DNA of 64,000 nt from Ehretia macrophylla (taxonomy: Eukaryota; Streptophyta; Magnoliopsida; Boraginales; Ehretiaceae). The stretch spans positions 39,928,235-39,992,234 of the forward strand of contig CM075781.1 of assembly GCA_037974665.1 (NCBI GenBank). The letters are read 5' to 3'. The position numbers and the translations under genes were made by a program. Under the pieces are notes generated by a model. The model saw only the letters and a list, made by a program, of their open reading frames with translations, was not told the origin of the DNA and did no database searches. Positions 34,004 to 46,242 of this stretch are shown piece after piece (positions within the stretch are counted from its first letter, which is position 1; the number at the start of each line of letters is the position of its first letter).

Positions 34004-36032
34004 TATTGGGATTGGTATACCCAAAAGACCACTAGCACTTAGTCATTAGAACATTTAGATGGTTTGCAATAAGTTAATTAATGTTATCATATTCATATGG
34101 GCATATTTCTCTCATTATGTGGATTGACATAGATATATATATATAAATATAAAGGTCATTGCTTCAAAGAGTGACTTAGGTGTGGGGTACAGAAGGTCTA
34201 AGTCATGGTCACTTTAATAAGCAAAGTAACTTTTTCCATGACTAAGTGGTAAAGTTGGGCGTTTTACTATGGTAGAGGTCATAGTGGAGTAAGTTCTCTT
34301 TTGGAGAAGGGTAACCTAACTTGATCATGGATTTATTTCAGACTTATTACACTTATACATGTGTATGCATTTGACGAACCCCGTAGGTGTGAGCTATGAG
34401 TACGTACTATCAAAGAAAGAGTTCACCAAAACATACAAGCTTCTAAGTAGACCATAGCTCTCAATCTTGAGCATATGTGGATGAACCGACGAAGTTGAGT
34501 GCTTGCACTTTGATTCATTATACGGTCTTAATAGTTAGATCACCTACTCTGTGGTTTGGGTGTGTAGGACTTCATTAGAAGGGACGTACATATGCAATAA
34601 GGAGTCTATACATTAATCACTCCCTTAAAATGATCCAAGCTAGATCATCCTTAATCTGTGGCCGCAGTAACACTTGAGGTGTTGAATGTTACACTTAAAG
34701 GTAGCTTCCTTAGATAAGTAGATAACTTCAGAATGATGGTTGGATTGTGGATTAGAGGTTCTAAGGAGACAATATGTAGTCAAAGAGGTGATAGTACACT
34801 TCGGGAACTTGTCTTTGGCTATGAGTGAGTATAGATGGGCATTATGGTCAATATAATACTTAGTTGGTCAAAAGACAGAGCGTCATGTATAAATTGACTG
34901 ACTCCTGTACTTACAGTAATTATCCTTGAGTGCAGTCGATGTCTTTTAGTGGAATAGACTTGGTTGAGATGGTAAAGTATTGTTAGAGGACTAGCGAGAA
35001 TATTCTATTCATTTCCAGAATAAAGGTTAATTATGTCTTTGGTCCCTCTTCTAGTCATTTACCTTGTTAAGTATCTAAACTTAGTTAAGATATATTATTT
35101 TAAGAGAGGATATAATCCTTTGACGATTAGAATCAAAGAAGACTTTCTATTTTGGGAAGGAGTTTCTAGTTTGAGAATTGTCAAGATATTGGATTATGTA
35201 ATTAATTAATTAATTAAAGTCTAGAAGACTGCTGAGATATTTAAGATAATTTTTTCACTGTTATAAAAATAGATTATGCTTAAATAGTAGTTTGGATTTA
35301 GAATTAATCAAAGAGTGTTTAATTTATTGGCAATTAGATATTTAAAAATAGACTTTCTATTTTATGGAAAGAGATTTCTATTTGTTATTTATTGTCAGGA
35401 TTAAATTACATTGGAGCAAACTGGCTGAACCAGGACCATGGCTCACAGTAGGACCACCTACCTTAGAAAAATCGGCCAAGGTGGAAAAGAAGGGAGAATG
35501 AAAAAAAATAAGAAATTACTTGTGGAAGAGATTTGGACTTTTCTCTGACCAAATCCCATATCGGAATTTCAGGAATTTTTCTCTAAATCTTTTGCCTATA
35601 AATAGACCTTTTCTCTAACTCTGAAAAAGGCTCTACACATCATCTCTTCTCAGATATCTCTTCTCTCTCTCTCTTAAGTAAGCTTCACGTTTGTGAAGAA
35701 ACTCATTTCTAGTTTATATCTTTTAGTTTAGCAAAATCTAGTCCCACGACTAGATTATACTTTAGAAAGATTTTGGTCATAGAGGAGAAGATCAAAGTAA
35801 AAAAGCAGAAGTAACATCTTTTAGGCTTGAAGATCAAGGTGTTTTGTGTTCTTGCATCATTCGTCGCGAGAGGTATGCCTAGATCCTTGTTTCAATTGGG
35901 AATTAAATTGTAAACTGTTTTTGGCTTTACTATTACATGTTTAATTGCAGTAAGATCCTACATGATTATTTTTGCCATGTTCATAGAATTGTTTTGAATA
36001 TGAATCATGTAACCTAACCACTTTTTCCTTCA
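34004..36032 (+). repeat. 3' LTR of the copia element
   Basis: About 2.03 kb, ending CCTTTTTCCTTCA like the 5' remnant. A TATA box, TATAAATAG, is at 35597-35605 and would start transcription about 30 bases downstream. The CTCTCTCTCTC stretch at 35660-35675 and everything after it match 28825-29199. Confidence 0.8.
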
Positions 36033-36216
36033 TGATCTTCTTAAATACGTGGCATCACGATCCTAGAATTGTAAGTTCGGTTATCATTTTTATTCTTATG
36101 GTATCAGAGATTATATTGGTGAAAATTGGGGTGGTGACAATATCAACCATAGTTAAGAATGATGTGTAGGAAATATTTGGACATACTCTCTGTTAACATC
36201 TCGACATTATTTATCC
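36033..36216. other. Flank of the copia element with a primer-site-like sequence
   Basis: TGGTATCAGAG at 36099-36109 is a tRNA-Met primer-site match outside the copia element, so an older LTR element end may be present here. Confidence 0.3.
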
Positions 36217-37068
36217 TAGATTTAGATCCCTTAATAATACTGTTTGTATAATAATGTTATTATGAAATAATCTTAACTGTTCATTTACCAAGAAAATATC
36301 TAGACCCTTAATTGAATATCAAACAAAATCAACCCAAAATCTTTCCTAATTTATTTTTCGCCATTTCTTTTCCATTGTTTCTTTCGTTAATCTTGCAATT
36401 GGTTTCCACGAGACCAATAAAATACAAAATTGAATCAATTTAATGCTATATTGACTCATAGCCAACACTATTATTCTATTATAATTGTAAAATTGAATTG
36501 ACTAAAAGTACTATCAAAAAAAGAAAATCACAAAAGAATGTAATATAATAGAGAATGGATGATAAGAGGGAGATTGTTCTTCAGACACTTACACTTATAA
36601 TTTGTAAATAAAGAATGGATGATAAGAGGGAGATCATTTTTCAAACACCATATTTACCAAGAAACAAGTGATTTGGCATGATAAACAAAGAACACATGGA
36701 ACATTACTATCAACTTCACAATTTTACAATTGCAATAAAATAGTAGTGTTTGTTATGAGTCAAAATATAGCATTAAATTGATAAATCACAACTCAACCAG
36801 TTGGATACCAATTGCAAGATTAAAGCTTTCAGGATGTTCTTTCGACAATTCTAATCTTATGTTTCAAAGTTCCAATCATGGACGAGGATTGTAATAACGA
36901 AAGAAACAATGAAAAAAATGGCAGGGAAATAAATTAGGAAAAGATTTTTGGTTGATTTTGTTTGATATTCAATTAAGGAACTAAATGTTTTTTTGGTAAA
37001 TGAACGGATAAGATTATTCTCTAATAATATTATTATACAAATAATGTTAGTCGGGGATCCAAATCCTT
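36217..37068. mobile_element. Foldback MITE with long inverted repeats
   Basis: Arms at about 36217-36510 and 36715-37068 are inverted copies. Examples are TCAAACAAAATCAACCAAAA-like sequence near 36325 with its complement near 36955, and CAATTTAATGCTATATTGAC near 36437 with its complement near 36765. The ends read GATTTAGATCCC and GGGGATCCAAATC. The loop holds a direct duplication of AGAATGGATGATAAGAGGGA (about 36550 and 36610). Arm length suggests a MULE-type or foldback element. No target duplication was found. Confidence 0.7.
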
Positions 37069-37596
37069 GCAACTAAGTGAAAAACATTAACATGTTCGAA
37101 GACTGTAGTTGCAAAATTTGACTAGAAATGACAATGGGACGGGTTCGGGATGGGTTCAGGGCGGGGGGACCTATCCCCGCACCCCTCCCTATCACCTGAA
37201 AGGACTTCCCATCCCTCGCCCCACCTTTGTTAATAAATCCTCGAGGGGTATGAGGATTACCCACGGGTTTTTTTTTGTTTTTTTAAACTATGCACTTACA
37301 TTAATCTACAATACACAAACTTCAAGATGTAAACTAAAATTAAATGAAAATATAAATATAGATATTAAATTAACATCAAATATGTAGTATATATTGAGTT
37401 TTAGTTTTGCAATTAAAAATAAATATTCCTTGCAATAACTTAATAAAGAGAAGAAGATTGAAAAGAGTATCTAAGCAAGAATCCTAAAAAATGGGGTTAA
37501 TGGTGAGTGGTAAGTCTTGATAGACGTATTTTCTATTTATAAGCTATAATCCTAAGAGCTTTAGGTACTTTTTTCTGGTCAAAATAAGATATTTAA

Positions 37597-40014
37597 TGTG
37601 AAACCCCAGTTTTTGTCTTTACCTCAATTTGTGTGTCTTTACCTCGATTTGTGTGATTTGACCTGTTTATGTGTTATATGAGTTAAAATGAGCTAAATAT
37701 GTGATTTATATTCATAATACATGCTATGTGTGCATTCATGAAATTTTCATAAAAAACGGCATCAGAAATTTTACCGACGATTTTTCTAAATAGTATTTTG
37801 AACACCTGTCCGCTAAAATATTTACAAGGGTGTTTTAAAAAAGTAGCATTTTTAGCCAAATAGTAATTTCTCCTAAACCCGATTCTTTCATTGACTTTCG
37901 TTGACCTAGTATATATTTATATTAATGTATTTATATGTGGTATTAAATGATTTTAGATTAATTGTGCATTCAAAAGATATTTGAAAACAAATAATATGAC
38001 TTTTCACCTTCTTTTGCAGAAATCGCAATTTTAGCCGAGTCGGATGAAAGTCTTTGCATAGGAAAACTCTTGTCACCTAAAAAAAAACTACTTAAAATAG
38101 TCTAAGTGTTAAATTAATATTTTGAGTAAGAAATAGTCTAAAATGGAATTAAAAGACAAGAAAACACTAAAAATAACTAAGTGTCAACTTTGACTTTCTT
38201 TTATTTGTTTGACCTTTGCTTAATATATCATCAACACACATTAAAATCTCACAAAACATATTCATTTTACACACACATTACCAAAAATCCATGAGGGAGA
38301 AGAAATAAGGCATTTTCAAGGTATTTCAAAGCATTTTTCACATAGATTTTGCAATTTAACTCCAAATCACTTCATTCAAAGCTTGATTTCACTTGTTGGG
38401 CATCCATTCTATATCTTCCTTGCATCAAAACACATCAAAGGTGAGAGAAAAAATCTAGATCTCAAAATGTCATTTTTATGTTTTTGCATATAATTGAATT
38501 TTGAACCGTTAGAAAGTTGGATTGATGTTATATTATTGCTCAGTGCATGCTAAGGATCGTTTATATGCGTTTATATAAGATTTGAACTGTTGTAGCATGA
38601 ATTTTTATTTTCGGGTATTAAAAGTTGAGTTGTTGGCTATTTGTTGAATATTTTGAGTTGTAGTGGTTGGAATCGATTGCCGTCGATTTGTAAAAGTTTG
38701 TTAAATACGGGGTAGTGCCGTTTTAATGCCGAAATTTTGATTGTGATGTCGGTGTGAAAGTTCATAAATTTCAGCCTAGGTGCATTGAGGTTTTAGGGTT
38801 GTTGGGCTTGATTTGGATGTATTTTGGTTGATTTCTGAGGGGGTTAATGTAGTTGATTGAGTGAGTGAGTGATAGGAACTGGTTTGAAGTTGTTTGGATT
38901 AGTAGAGTGTAAGTTATGATTATTAGAAGTTTAGGTTGTCATTCTTTAAAATGTTGATATATGCCTTTAGATGATCGGGTGGTGTTTGAGTGATTGAATC
39001 ATAAGTTGTTGATAGTTAGATTAGGGTTTGGTTGTGTGTCTAATGCATGTTAAGTTGGGTGGCCTACTTTGTCATCTAACTTAGTTATTTATATGTTAAT
39101 TGATTAATTGATGTTGTGTTGTTGTAATGTTATTAATTGATTGATGATTAATTGATTATTGAATATTGATTATTGATGAACCGGGAGATAGTCAACGGAA
39201 AATATTATCCTCTTGTGATTGAATGTTTATTTTTATTGTTGAGTCTTGATATGCGTGTGCCATCTCTCGGGCGGCATCGGGCTAGTGAGGTACCTCGGGT
39301 GTGTGTGTCATGAGAGTGATAAGAAGTTGGTTGAGATCGTGATGGCGTTTGGGGCTACCCCAACTAGAGTGTCCTTTATTGAATGGTCTTTATAGTTTAT
39401 GTGTTTATATTGTTATTGATGTTTATTGTGTGTTTAATGCTCAAAGGATGATTTTCAAGGAGTATAGTAAATACTATTAGAGATCTATTGAATCCTTACT
39501 GAGCTTGTTTTATATAAGCTCACTCTCAATTATTGCATGCATACAGGTGTTATTGATCAAGATTACGGATACATGCTTCAGGAAGCTAAGAATGTGCTTT
39601 ATGTGGACTTGTCTTGTGTGTCGGAGTCGTTGCCATGAATTTGTCTTAGTTGTTGTAATATGTTATATTGTATAACTTACTCAATTATAAGACTTATGTA
39701 TATTGCTAATTTAGTAGTCTTGTTTTAGAACATGGTTAAGTTGCTAAATTGGTTATAATCTATTTTGGAAATGTATGTTATATAGTAAATGTATAATGTT
39801 GGAACAGAGGCGTATAATCTATGGATGCAATGGTAAACGAATGTTTAATGAATATTGTGGTTGTGTTGTTGAATTGTTGAATTGTTTGTGGAGTTGGATG
39901 TATGAGTAGCGAAGAGGTTGGTTTAGAGCCTCGGTATCTGGGTTACAGTCGTTATACTGCCGAAATTCTGTTATGTACTGACTGATTTTAAGGGGGTCGA
40001 GTTGGGGCGTGACA
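37597..40014 (+). repeat. 5' LTR of the LARD-like element (2418 bp)
   Basis: It contains TACTTTGTCATCTAAC (39065), GGGCGGCATCGGGC (39269-39282) and the hairpin at 39500-39522. Two blocks present in the right LTR are missing here (about 90 bp near 37830 and about 80 bp near 39282). Confidence 0.88.
39500..39522 (+). promoter_or_regulatory. Conserved LTR hairpin (LARD 5' LTR)
   Basis: TGAGCTT (39500-39506) pairs with AAGCTCA (39516-39522). CTCTCAATT and ACAGGTG follow. In the right LTR (44800-44822) one stem base is mutated (TGCGCTT), breaking one pair. Confidence 0.55.
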
Positions 40015-42721
40015 TTAAGTGGTACCAGAATGTTTAGTTGTCAGTCAGGGTATCCTCGAAATGTGGGTAGTGGTCTAAGCATTCAAGTATGTATTAAGTG
40101 AAAGAAAAGTAAAACATATGTTAATATGTTTAAGTGATTAATTTACTTTTGTGTCTAACTTTCTATGTGATCAATATGCTTTATGTGTTAAGTGAACTAA
40201 TGTGGTCAATATGTTTTATGTGATATACGTGCTCAATGTGTTGTAGTTAATATGCATTTTGTGATTAGTGTGTATTAAGTGACAAATGTATTTTATGTGA
40301 TTGAAGTGTTTGTGTAAAGTTAGTTGTTTATGTGGTTTTAATTGTTTATAACTAGCTTATGTGAAACAACGTGCTTTAGGTGCCCAATGTACTTTAAGTG
40401 ACCAATGTGAGTTACGTGATCAACTTGTCTTATGTGAAGTTTGTTGCTTATGTGACTTTAATTGTTTATAACTTACTTCTGTGATATAACCTGTTTATGT
40501 GATGTTGGCTTCTTTTATGTTGAATTGTGTGTTATGTGATAATGTTGTTATATATGATAATCATGTAATATGTTGGTACTTGTTTTCATGAGATATAATT
40601 GTATATATGCTATAACTATGGGTGATTCTTTTGGGTGAAGTAAAGATGACTGCAAGAGTTTTCGGAAATAGAGGCAGGCCATGATTTTGAATTATTATTA
40701 TTCTAGTAGTTTATCAGTGAGATTTTAATTGTTATGTTTATGGATTTTAGTCTCAGTTTAATGGATCTGTTCTTCATGTTCCTTTAGCGAAAATGAAGTT
40801 GTTCGAAGAAATAGCAATGTATCTTGATGATTATAATTACTTTTGTTGCCATGTTTTAACTTGTTATTACTTGGAGATGGATCATAAGTTGAGGTTTCCG
40901 TGAGGTTGTGATCATTCACTTTTGGAGTCTCAACTTAGACTATACTTCCTTGAGGTTATTTTAGAATGAATTTATTTGACGAATTAGTGATGTATATTTG
41001 TGAATGGAATGAAGTGTGGTATAACATGTGAATATTTCTACTTTTTGGGATTGTTATTTTATTAATGGATATTTGAAGTTTTGATCTTTAAACCTTGGAG
41101 ACAATTGGAGTGATTCCTTACTAGAGTTACTTTATTCGAAGATGTAATTGTTGGGAGATAGAATTATTTGAGGAAATAAGAATGCATTTTGGTGACTGAA
41201 CATTTACTTGCCTACATCGAGCTTTTGAGTTCTAGGTGGTATGACTTTCTAAATTGATTGTGTTATCAGATTTTAGAGTCTTCATTAGTTAATCTTGTTG
41301 GGTAATCGGTGATTTATCTTGTTTGGTAATTGGTCTGGTACGGAATGTAAAATTTTGGAGTGATTTATCTTGTTTGGTGATTGTTATGACTCCATAGGTT
41401 CTCTAGATCTCCTTAGTGTAGGATTTGACTTGTTGGTTTTTAAATGTGTAGGTGGGACACCCCCTTTGTGCTTCCTATTCTATTGGTCTTATTATTCTTT
41501 TCTACTTTATTCTCACTTATTTGAGAGAGAGTTACACTTTTCTAGCATATCAATTATTTCTTGAAAGTTTTGCTTATTGGATTAATGGATCCTATACTCA
41601 TTTGACATTGTTTCTATTCTTAACATTCATATTTGCTTCTTATAGCAATGTCGCTTATTGGAGTTAAGGTTTGAGACTTCTATATTTCCTTCTATATCTC
41701 CAGCCAATCGTTTCAGTATTTTATTTCATCCTATTACTATTCATTTGAAAGTAGTCTCTCCGTTGCTATACCATTTTACTTATTCGAATCTTACATGCTT
41801 AATTTACTCCTTACCTAAGTACATCATTGATATTCTTGTTGATCTTTGTTAATCCTATTGTTTTATTATTAAATCCTGAGTCATTACTTTGCTTGTAATT
41901 GCTCATTTAATATACTCAGCACTGTCATTTCTTATTTATACTTCTTTGGTTATTGCGTGCTGAGATATTCATTATCTTGACACTCATATTTTCTATTGAA
42001 TTAATCATCTCTTATCTCTTAATTTCATTTCACCTCAAGTACAACTTACTTGTTGGTCCTCGAAACAATCATCGAGAATTGAAATGTTTACTTGTTCAGG
42101 AATGTTTGTTCAACATACTCAGCACTGTTTTGATCCGTCATCATTCTTTGTTCGTACTTATTTACCTGATAGGTGCTGAGATATTCCTTATCTTAGTTAT
42201 CATGCTTTCTTATTAAACTATTAGCCTCTTGATTCTCTAACTTGTTTGACCTCTTATTCCCTTTATTGTTGGCTCGAATATGACTTTTCATATCCTTATT
42301 TCCTTGTAAATTTCATAATAGCCATATTCTAACCAATGTCACTTTTGATATATTCCCTTGATCAGTAATCATTCATGTTATCGTGAATGAGTTATTAAAC
42401 CATCGGGGTGTTTATAGAGCTCTTTTGTGTAGTAGGGGATGGTTGATAAGTAGTGGTGTCATGCTAAGACCTTGGAGTTGCAATTTCTTTCATATGCAAT
42501 ATGATGTTAGGTGGGAGAGAATTATGAATTGAAGATTGTCTTGGAATTATGATCATCAACTTGCAGTCAACAGAGTTTGTTCTTTTGAGATCTTTGGTTA
42601 GGTGTCATCCTAAAAGATAAATGGGAACTAAAAGAAGTATTGTTAAGTGTAACGATTGAGGATTTAATTGTCTATCAGTTCGAGAATTGTGCGGATGCAA
42701 TTGTTTTAAGGGGGGGGAGAA
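40015..42721 (+). other. Interior of the LARD-like element: primer site, gag-start relic, purine tract
   Basis: TGGTACCAGAAT at 40020-40031 is a mutated tRNA-Met primer site. Bases 40090-40560 are a loose array of short units such as TTATGTGATCAATGTG. ATG at 40646 opens an 11-codon frame MTARVFGNRGRP that may be the relic of a gag start, as chromovirus gag proteins often begin with Arg/Gly/Pro-rich peptides. AAGGGGGGGGAGAA at 42708-42721 is the polypurine tract. Pyrimidine-rich sequence fills 41450-42350 on the plus strand. No protein domain is recognisable. Confidence 0.65.
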
Positions 42722-45315
42722 TGTGAAACCCCAGTTTTTGTCTTTACCTCAATTTGCGTGTCTTTGCCTCGATTTGCGTGATTTGACATGTTTATGTGTT
42801 ATATGAGTTAGAATGTGCTAAATATGTGATTTATATTCCTAATACATGCTATGTGTGCATTCATAAAATTTTCATCAATATCGGCATCAGAAATTTTATC
42901 GACGATTTTTATGAATAGTGTTTTGAAAACCTGTTCGCTAAAATTTTTACAAGGGTGTTTTAAACATCTTAAAACCTAGTCCTCTATTATTAATAGACCC
43001 ATGTTTGATAAAAATTAATTCTGAAACGGAATAGTAATTTAAATAGACTTTTCGGGCAAAAAGTAGAGTTTTTGAGCCAAATAGTAATTTCTTTTAAACC
43101 CGATTCTTGCATTGACTTTTGTTGACCTAGTACATATTAATATAAATGTATTTATATGTGGTATTAAATGATTTTAGATTAATTGTGTATTCAAAAGACA
43201 TTTGAAAACAAATAATATGACTTTTCACCTTCTTTTGCAGAAATCGCGTTTTTAGCCGAGTCGGGTGAAAGTCTTTGCGTGAAAAAACTCTTGTCACCTA
43301 AAAATAAACTACTTAAAATAGTCCAAGTGTTAAATTAATGTTTTGAGCAAGAAATAGTCTAAAATGGAATTAAAAGACAAGAAAACACTAAAAATAACTA
43401 AGTGTCAACTTTGACTTTCTTTTATTTGTTTGACCTTTGCTTAATATATCATCAACACACATTAAAAGCTCACAAAACACACTCATTTTACACACACATT
43501 ACCGAAAATCCGTGAGGGAGAGTAAATATGGCATTTTCAAGGTTTTTCAAAGCATTTTTCACATAGATTTTGCAATTCAAGTCCAAATCACTTCATTCAA
43601 AGCTTGATTTCACTTGTTGGGCATCCATTCTACGCATTTCTTGCATCAAAACACATCAAAGGTGAGAGAAAAATTATAGATCTCAAAATGTCATTTTTAT
43701 GTTTTGCATATAATTGAATTTTGAACCGTTAGAAAGTTGAATTGATGTTATATTATTGCTCAGTGCATGCTAAGGATAGTTTATATGCATTTATATAAGA
43801 TTTGAGCTGTTGTAGCATGAATTTTTATTTTCAAGTATTAAAAGTTGAGTTGTTGGCTATTTGTTGAATATTATGAGTTGTAGTGGTTGGAATCGATTGC
43901 CATCGATTTGTAAAAGTTTGCTAAATACGGGGTAGTGCTGTTGTGATGCCGAAATTTTGATTGTGATGTCGGTGTGAAAGTTCAGAAATTTCAGCCTAGG
44001 TGCATTGTTGTTTTAGGGTTGTTGGACTTGATTTGGATGTATTTTGGTTGGTTTCCGAGGGGGTTAATGTAGTTGATTGAGTGAGTGAGTGAGTGATAGG
44101 AACTGGTTTGGAGTTGTTTGGATTAGTAAAGTGTAAGTTATGATAATTAGAAGTCTAGGTTGTTTTTCTTTAAAATGTTGATATATGCCTTTAGATGATC
44201 GGGTGGTGTTTGAGTGATTGAACTGTGAGTTGTTGATGGTTAGATTAGGGTTTGGTTGTGTGTCTAATGCATGTTAAGTTGGGTAGCCTACTTTGTCATC
44301 TAACTTAGTTGTTTAGCTGTTAATTGATTAATTGATGTTGTGTTGTTGTAATGTTATTAATTGATTGATGATTAATTGATTATTGAATATTGATTATTGA
44401 TGAATCGGGAGATAGTCAACGGAAAAGGTTGTCCTCCTGTGATTGAATGTTTATTGTTATTGTTGAGTCTTGATATGCGTGTGCCACCTCTCGGGCGGTA
44501 TCGGGCCATCGGGTTGAAAACGACATGGCTATTAGAGGCTACCCTCATCTCGCATGAGCGGAGATGCCATGGAAGGCAGAGCTAGTGAGGTACCTCGGGG
44601 GTGTGTGTCATGGGGGTAATAAGAAGTTGGTTGAGATCGTGATGGCGTTTGGAACTATACCAACTAGAGTATCCTTTATTGAATGGTCATTATAGTTTAT
44701 GTGTTTATATTGTTATTGATGTTTATTGTGTGTTTACTGCTCAAATGATGATTTCCAAGGAGTATAGTAAGTACTGTTAGAGATCTATCGAATCCTCACT
44801 GCGCTTGTGTTATATAAGCTCACTCTCAATTATTGCATGCATACATGTGTTATTGATCAAGATTACGGATACGTGCCTCAGGAAGTTGGGAATGTGCTTT
44901 ATGTGGACGCGTCTTGTGTGCCGGAGTCGTTGCCATGAATTTGTCTTAGTTGTTGTCATATGTTATATTGTATACCTTACTTAATTATAAGACTTATGTT
45001 TATTGCTAATTTAGTAGTCTTCTTTTGGAACATGGTTAGGTTGCTTAATTGGTTATAATCTATTTTGGAAATGTATGTTATATTGTAAATGTATGATGTT
45101 GGAACAGAGGCGTATAACCTATGGATGCAATGGTAAAAGAATGTTTAATGAATATTGTGGTTGTGTTGTTTAATTATTGAATTATTTGTGGAGTTAGATG
45201 TATGAGTTGCGAAAAGGTTGGTTTAGAGCCTCGGTATCTAGGTTACTGTCGTTATACTACCGAAATTCCGTTGCGTCCTGACTGATCTTAAGGGGGGTCG
45301 AGTTGGGGCGTGATA
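42722..45315 (+). repeat. 3' LTR of the LARD-like element (2594 bp)
   Basis: It matches the left LTR closely throughout but keeps two extra blocks, about 42966-43060 and about 44505-44583. The second resembles the ACCATGG-containing part of the chromovirus and solo LTRs, which suggests that the left LTR lost it. Confidence 0.88.
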
Positions 45316-45810
45316 TTTAACTTTAAAGTTTACTGTTTACATGTTAGTTTGATTGACACAATTTGAGCTGTAAAATATCAAATATTAATATGTAACCCTA
45401 ACACTAATACAAATAAGGAAATAGAGAGGAATTAATTAATATTAACAATTAGCCTAATAAATTAGGAAAGAATAATATTTCTTAATACTATACAATTAAC
45501 TAAAATATTTTAACATAGATAAATAAATATAATGTTTAAACAATTTTATTAATATGCGGGGTGGGGAATGCGGGGTGGGAAATGTCTATCCTCATCCCCC
45601 GCCCCGCCCATGTACAGGGATTCAAAGTCAATTCTCATCCCCTGCCCCATTCCCTATCCCCCACCCCAATAGTACCCTCATTTGGGGCGGGGGCGGGGGC
45701 CCACAAAATCTATCCCCATTACCATCCTTAAGTGTGACAAAGAATACTTCCTTTCCTTTTAGAGAAAATACAATATAGAAAATAATTGGAGAGTTTCATA
45801 CCTTTATGTT

Positions 45811-46074
45811 GTGATTGGTATGAGAGAATGAGTTGTGAATGGAATGACATTCTCAACTTTATTTTGATTCTCATGCTTGGTATGAGGAATGAACTCGGGA
45901 ATTCCATTCCCAAGGTAATCCCATTCTTCTATACATGTGAATAGTCATTCCAAGCCAAACACATAGGAATAACTCATTCCCATGTGCTTGGGAATGAACC
46001 TTATTTTTTAAATGACAAATATACCCTTGTCAAATATTAATAATAATAATATTAATATTAATATTAGTAATAGT

Positions 46075-46112
<38 letters not shown>

Positions 46113-46208
46113 TTATTATTAAATTATAATATTAATATTAATAATGATAATAATAACATTATATCAATAATAGTTTAATAATAATAATAATAATAATAAT
46201 AACAATAA

Positions 46209-46242
<34 letters not shown>

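Larger units (their letters stand above)
28825..36032 (+). mobile_element. Decayed Ty1/copia element with most of pol missing
   Basis: A 375-bp remnant of the 5' LTR (28825-29199), a perfect tRNA-iMet primer site (29201), gag (30926-31770), fragments of protease and integrase, a copia-type purine tract (33992-34002) and a 3' LTR (34004-36032) lie in order. The two LTR ends share about 370 bases starting at CTCTTAAGTAAGCTTC. No RT or RNase H motif is recognisable between 32460 and 33990, and there is not enough room for them. The left part of the 5' LTR is missing, so no target duplication can be checked. Confidence 0.8.
37597..45315 (+). mobile_element. LARD-like LTR retrotransposon without genes
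   Basis: LTRs at 37597-40014 and 42722-45315 start TGTGAAACCCC and end GGGGCGTGACA (TGATA in the right copy). Perfect TTTAA duplications are at 37592-37596 and 45316-45320. A primer site follows the left LTR and a purine tract precedes the right one. The 2.7-kb interior has no gag-pol, so the element would have needed proteins from an autonomous relative, probably a Tekay-like one given LTR motifs. Confidence 0.88.
37123..45730. mobile_element. Non-autonomous hAT-type element split by a LARD-like element
   Basis: The left end, TAGAAATGACAATGGGACGG, pairs as an inverted repeat with the right end, which on the minus strand reads TAAGGATGGTAATGGGG. The flanking 8-mers AATTTGAC (37115-37122) and AGTGTGAC (45731-45738) agree at 6 of 8 bases, as expected for an old hAT insertion. 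Subterminal regions are rich in GGGGCGGG-like repeats. Without the 7.7-kb insertion the element is about 880 bp and has no gene. Confidence 0.65.

Noticed and set aside
36099-36109. TGGTATCAGAG as the primer site of a further intact LTR element
   Set aside because: No LTR end can be placed before it and no element interior follows; kept only as a weak remnant.
37109-37387. Open frame of 92 codons over the G-rich end of the hAT-type element
   Set aside because: It crosses an inverted-repeat terminus and simple sequence; not a gene.
41370-42216. Several hydrophobic open frames (64-87 codons) suggesting membrane proteins
   Set aside because: They are translations of pyrimidine-rich sequence inside a gene-free LTR element; T-rich codons give Phe/Leu/Ile-rich peptides by default.
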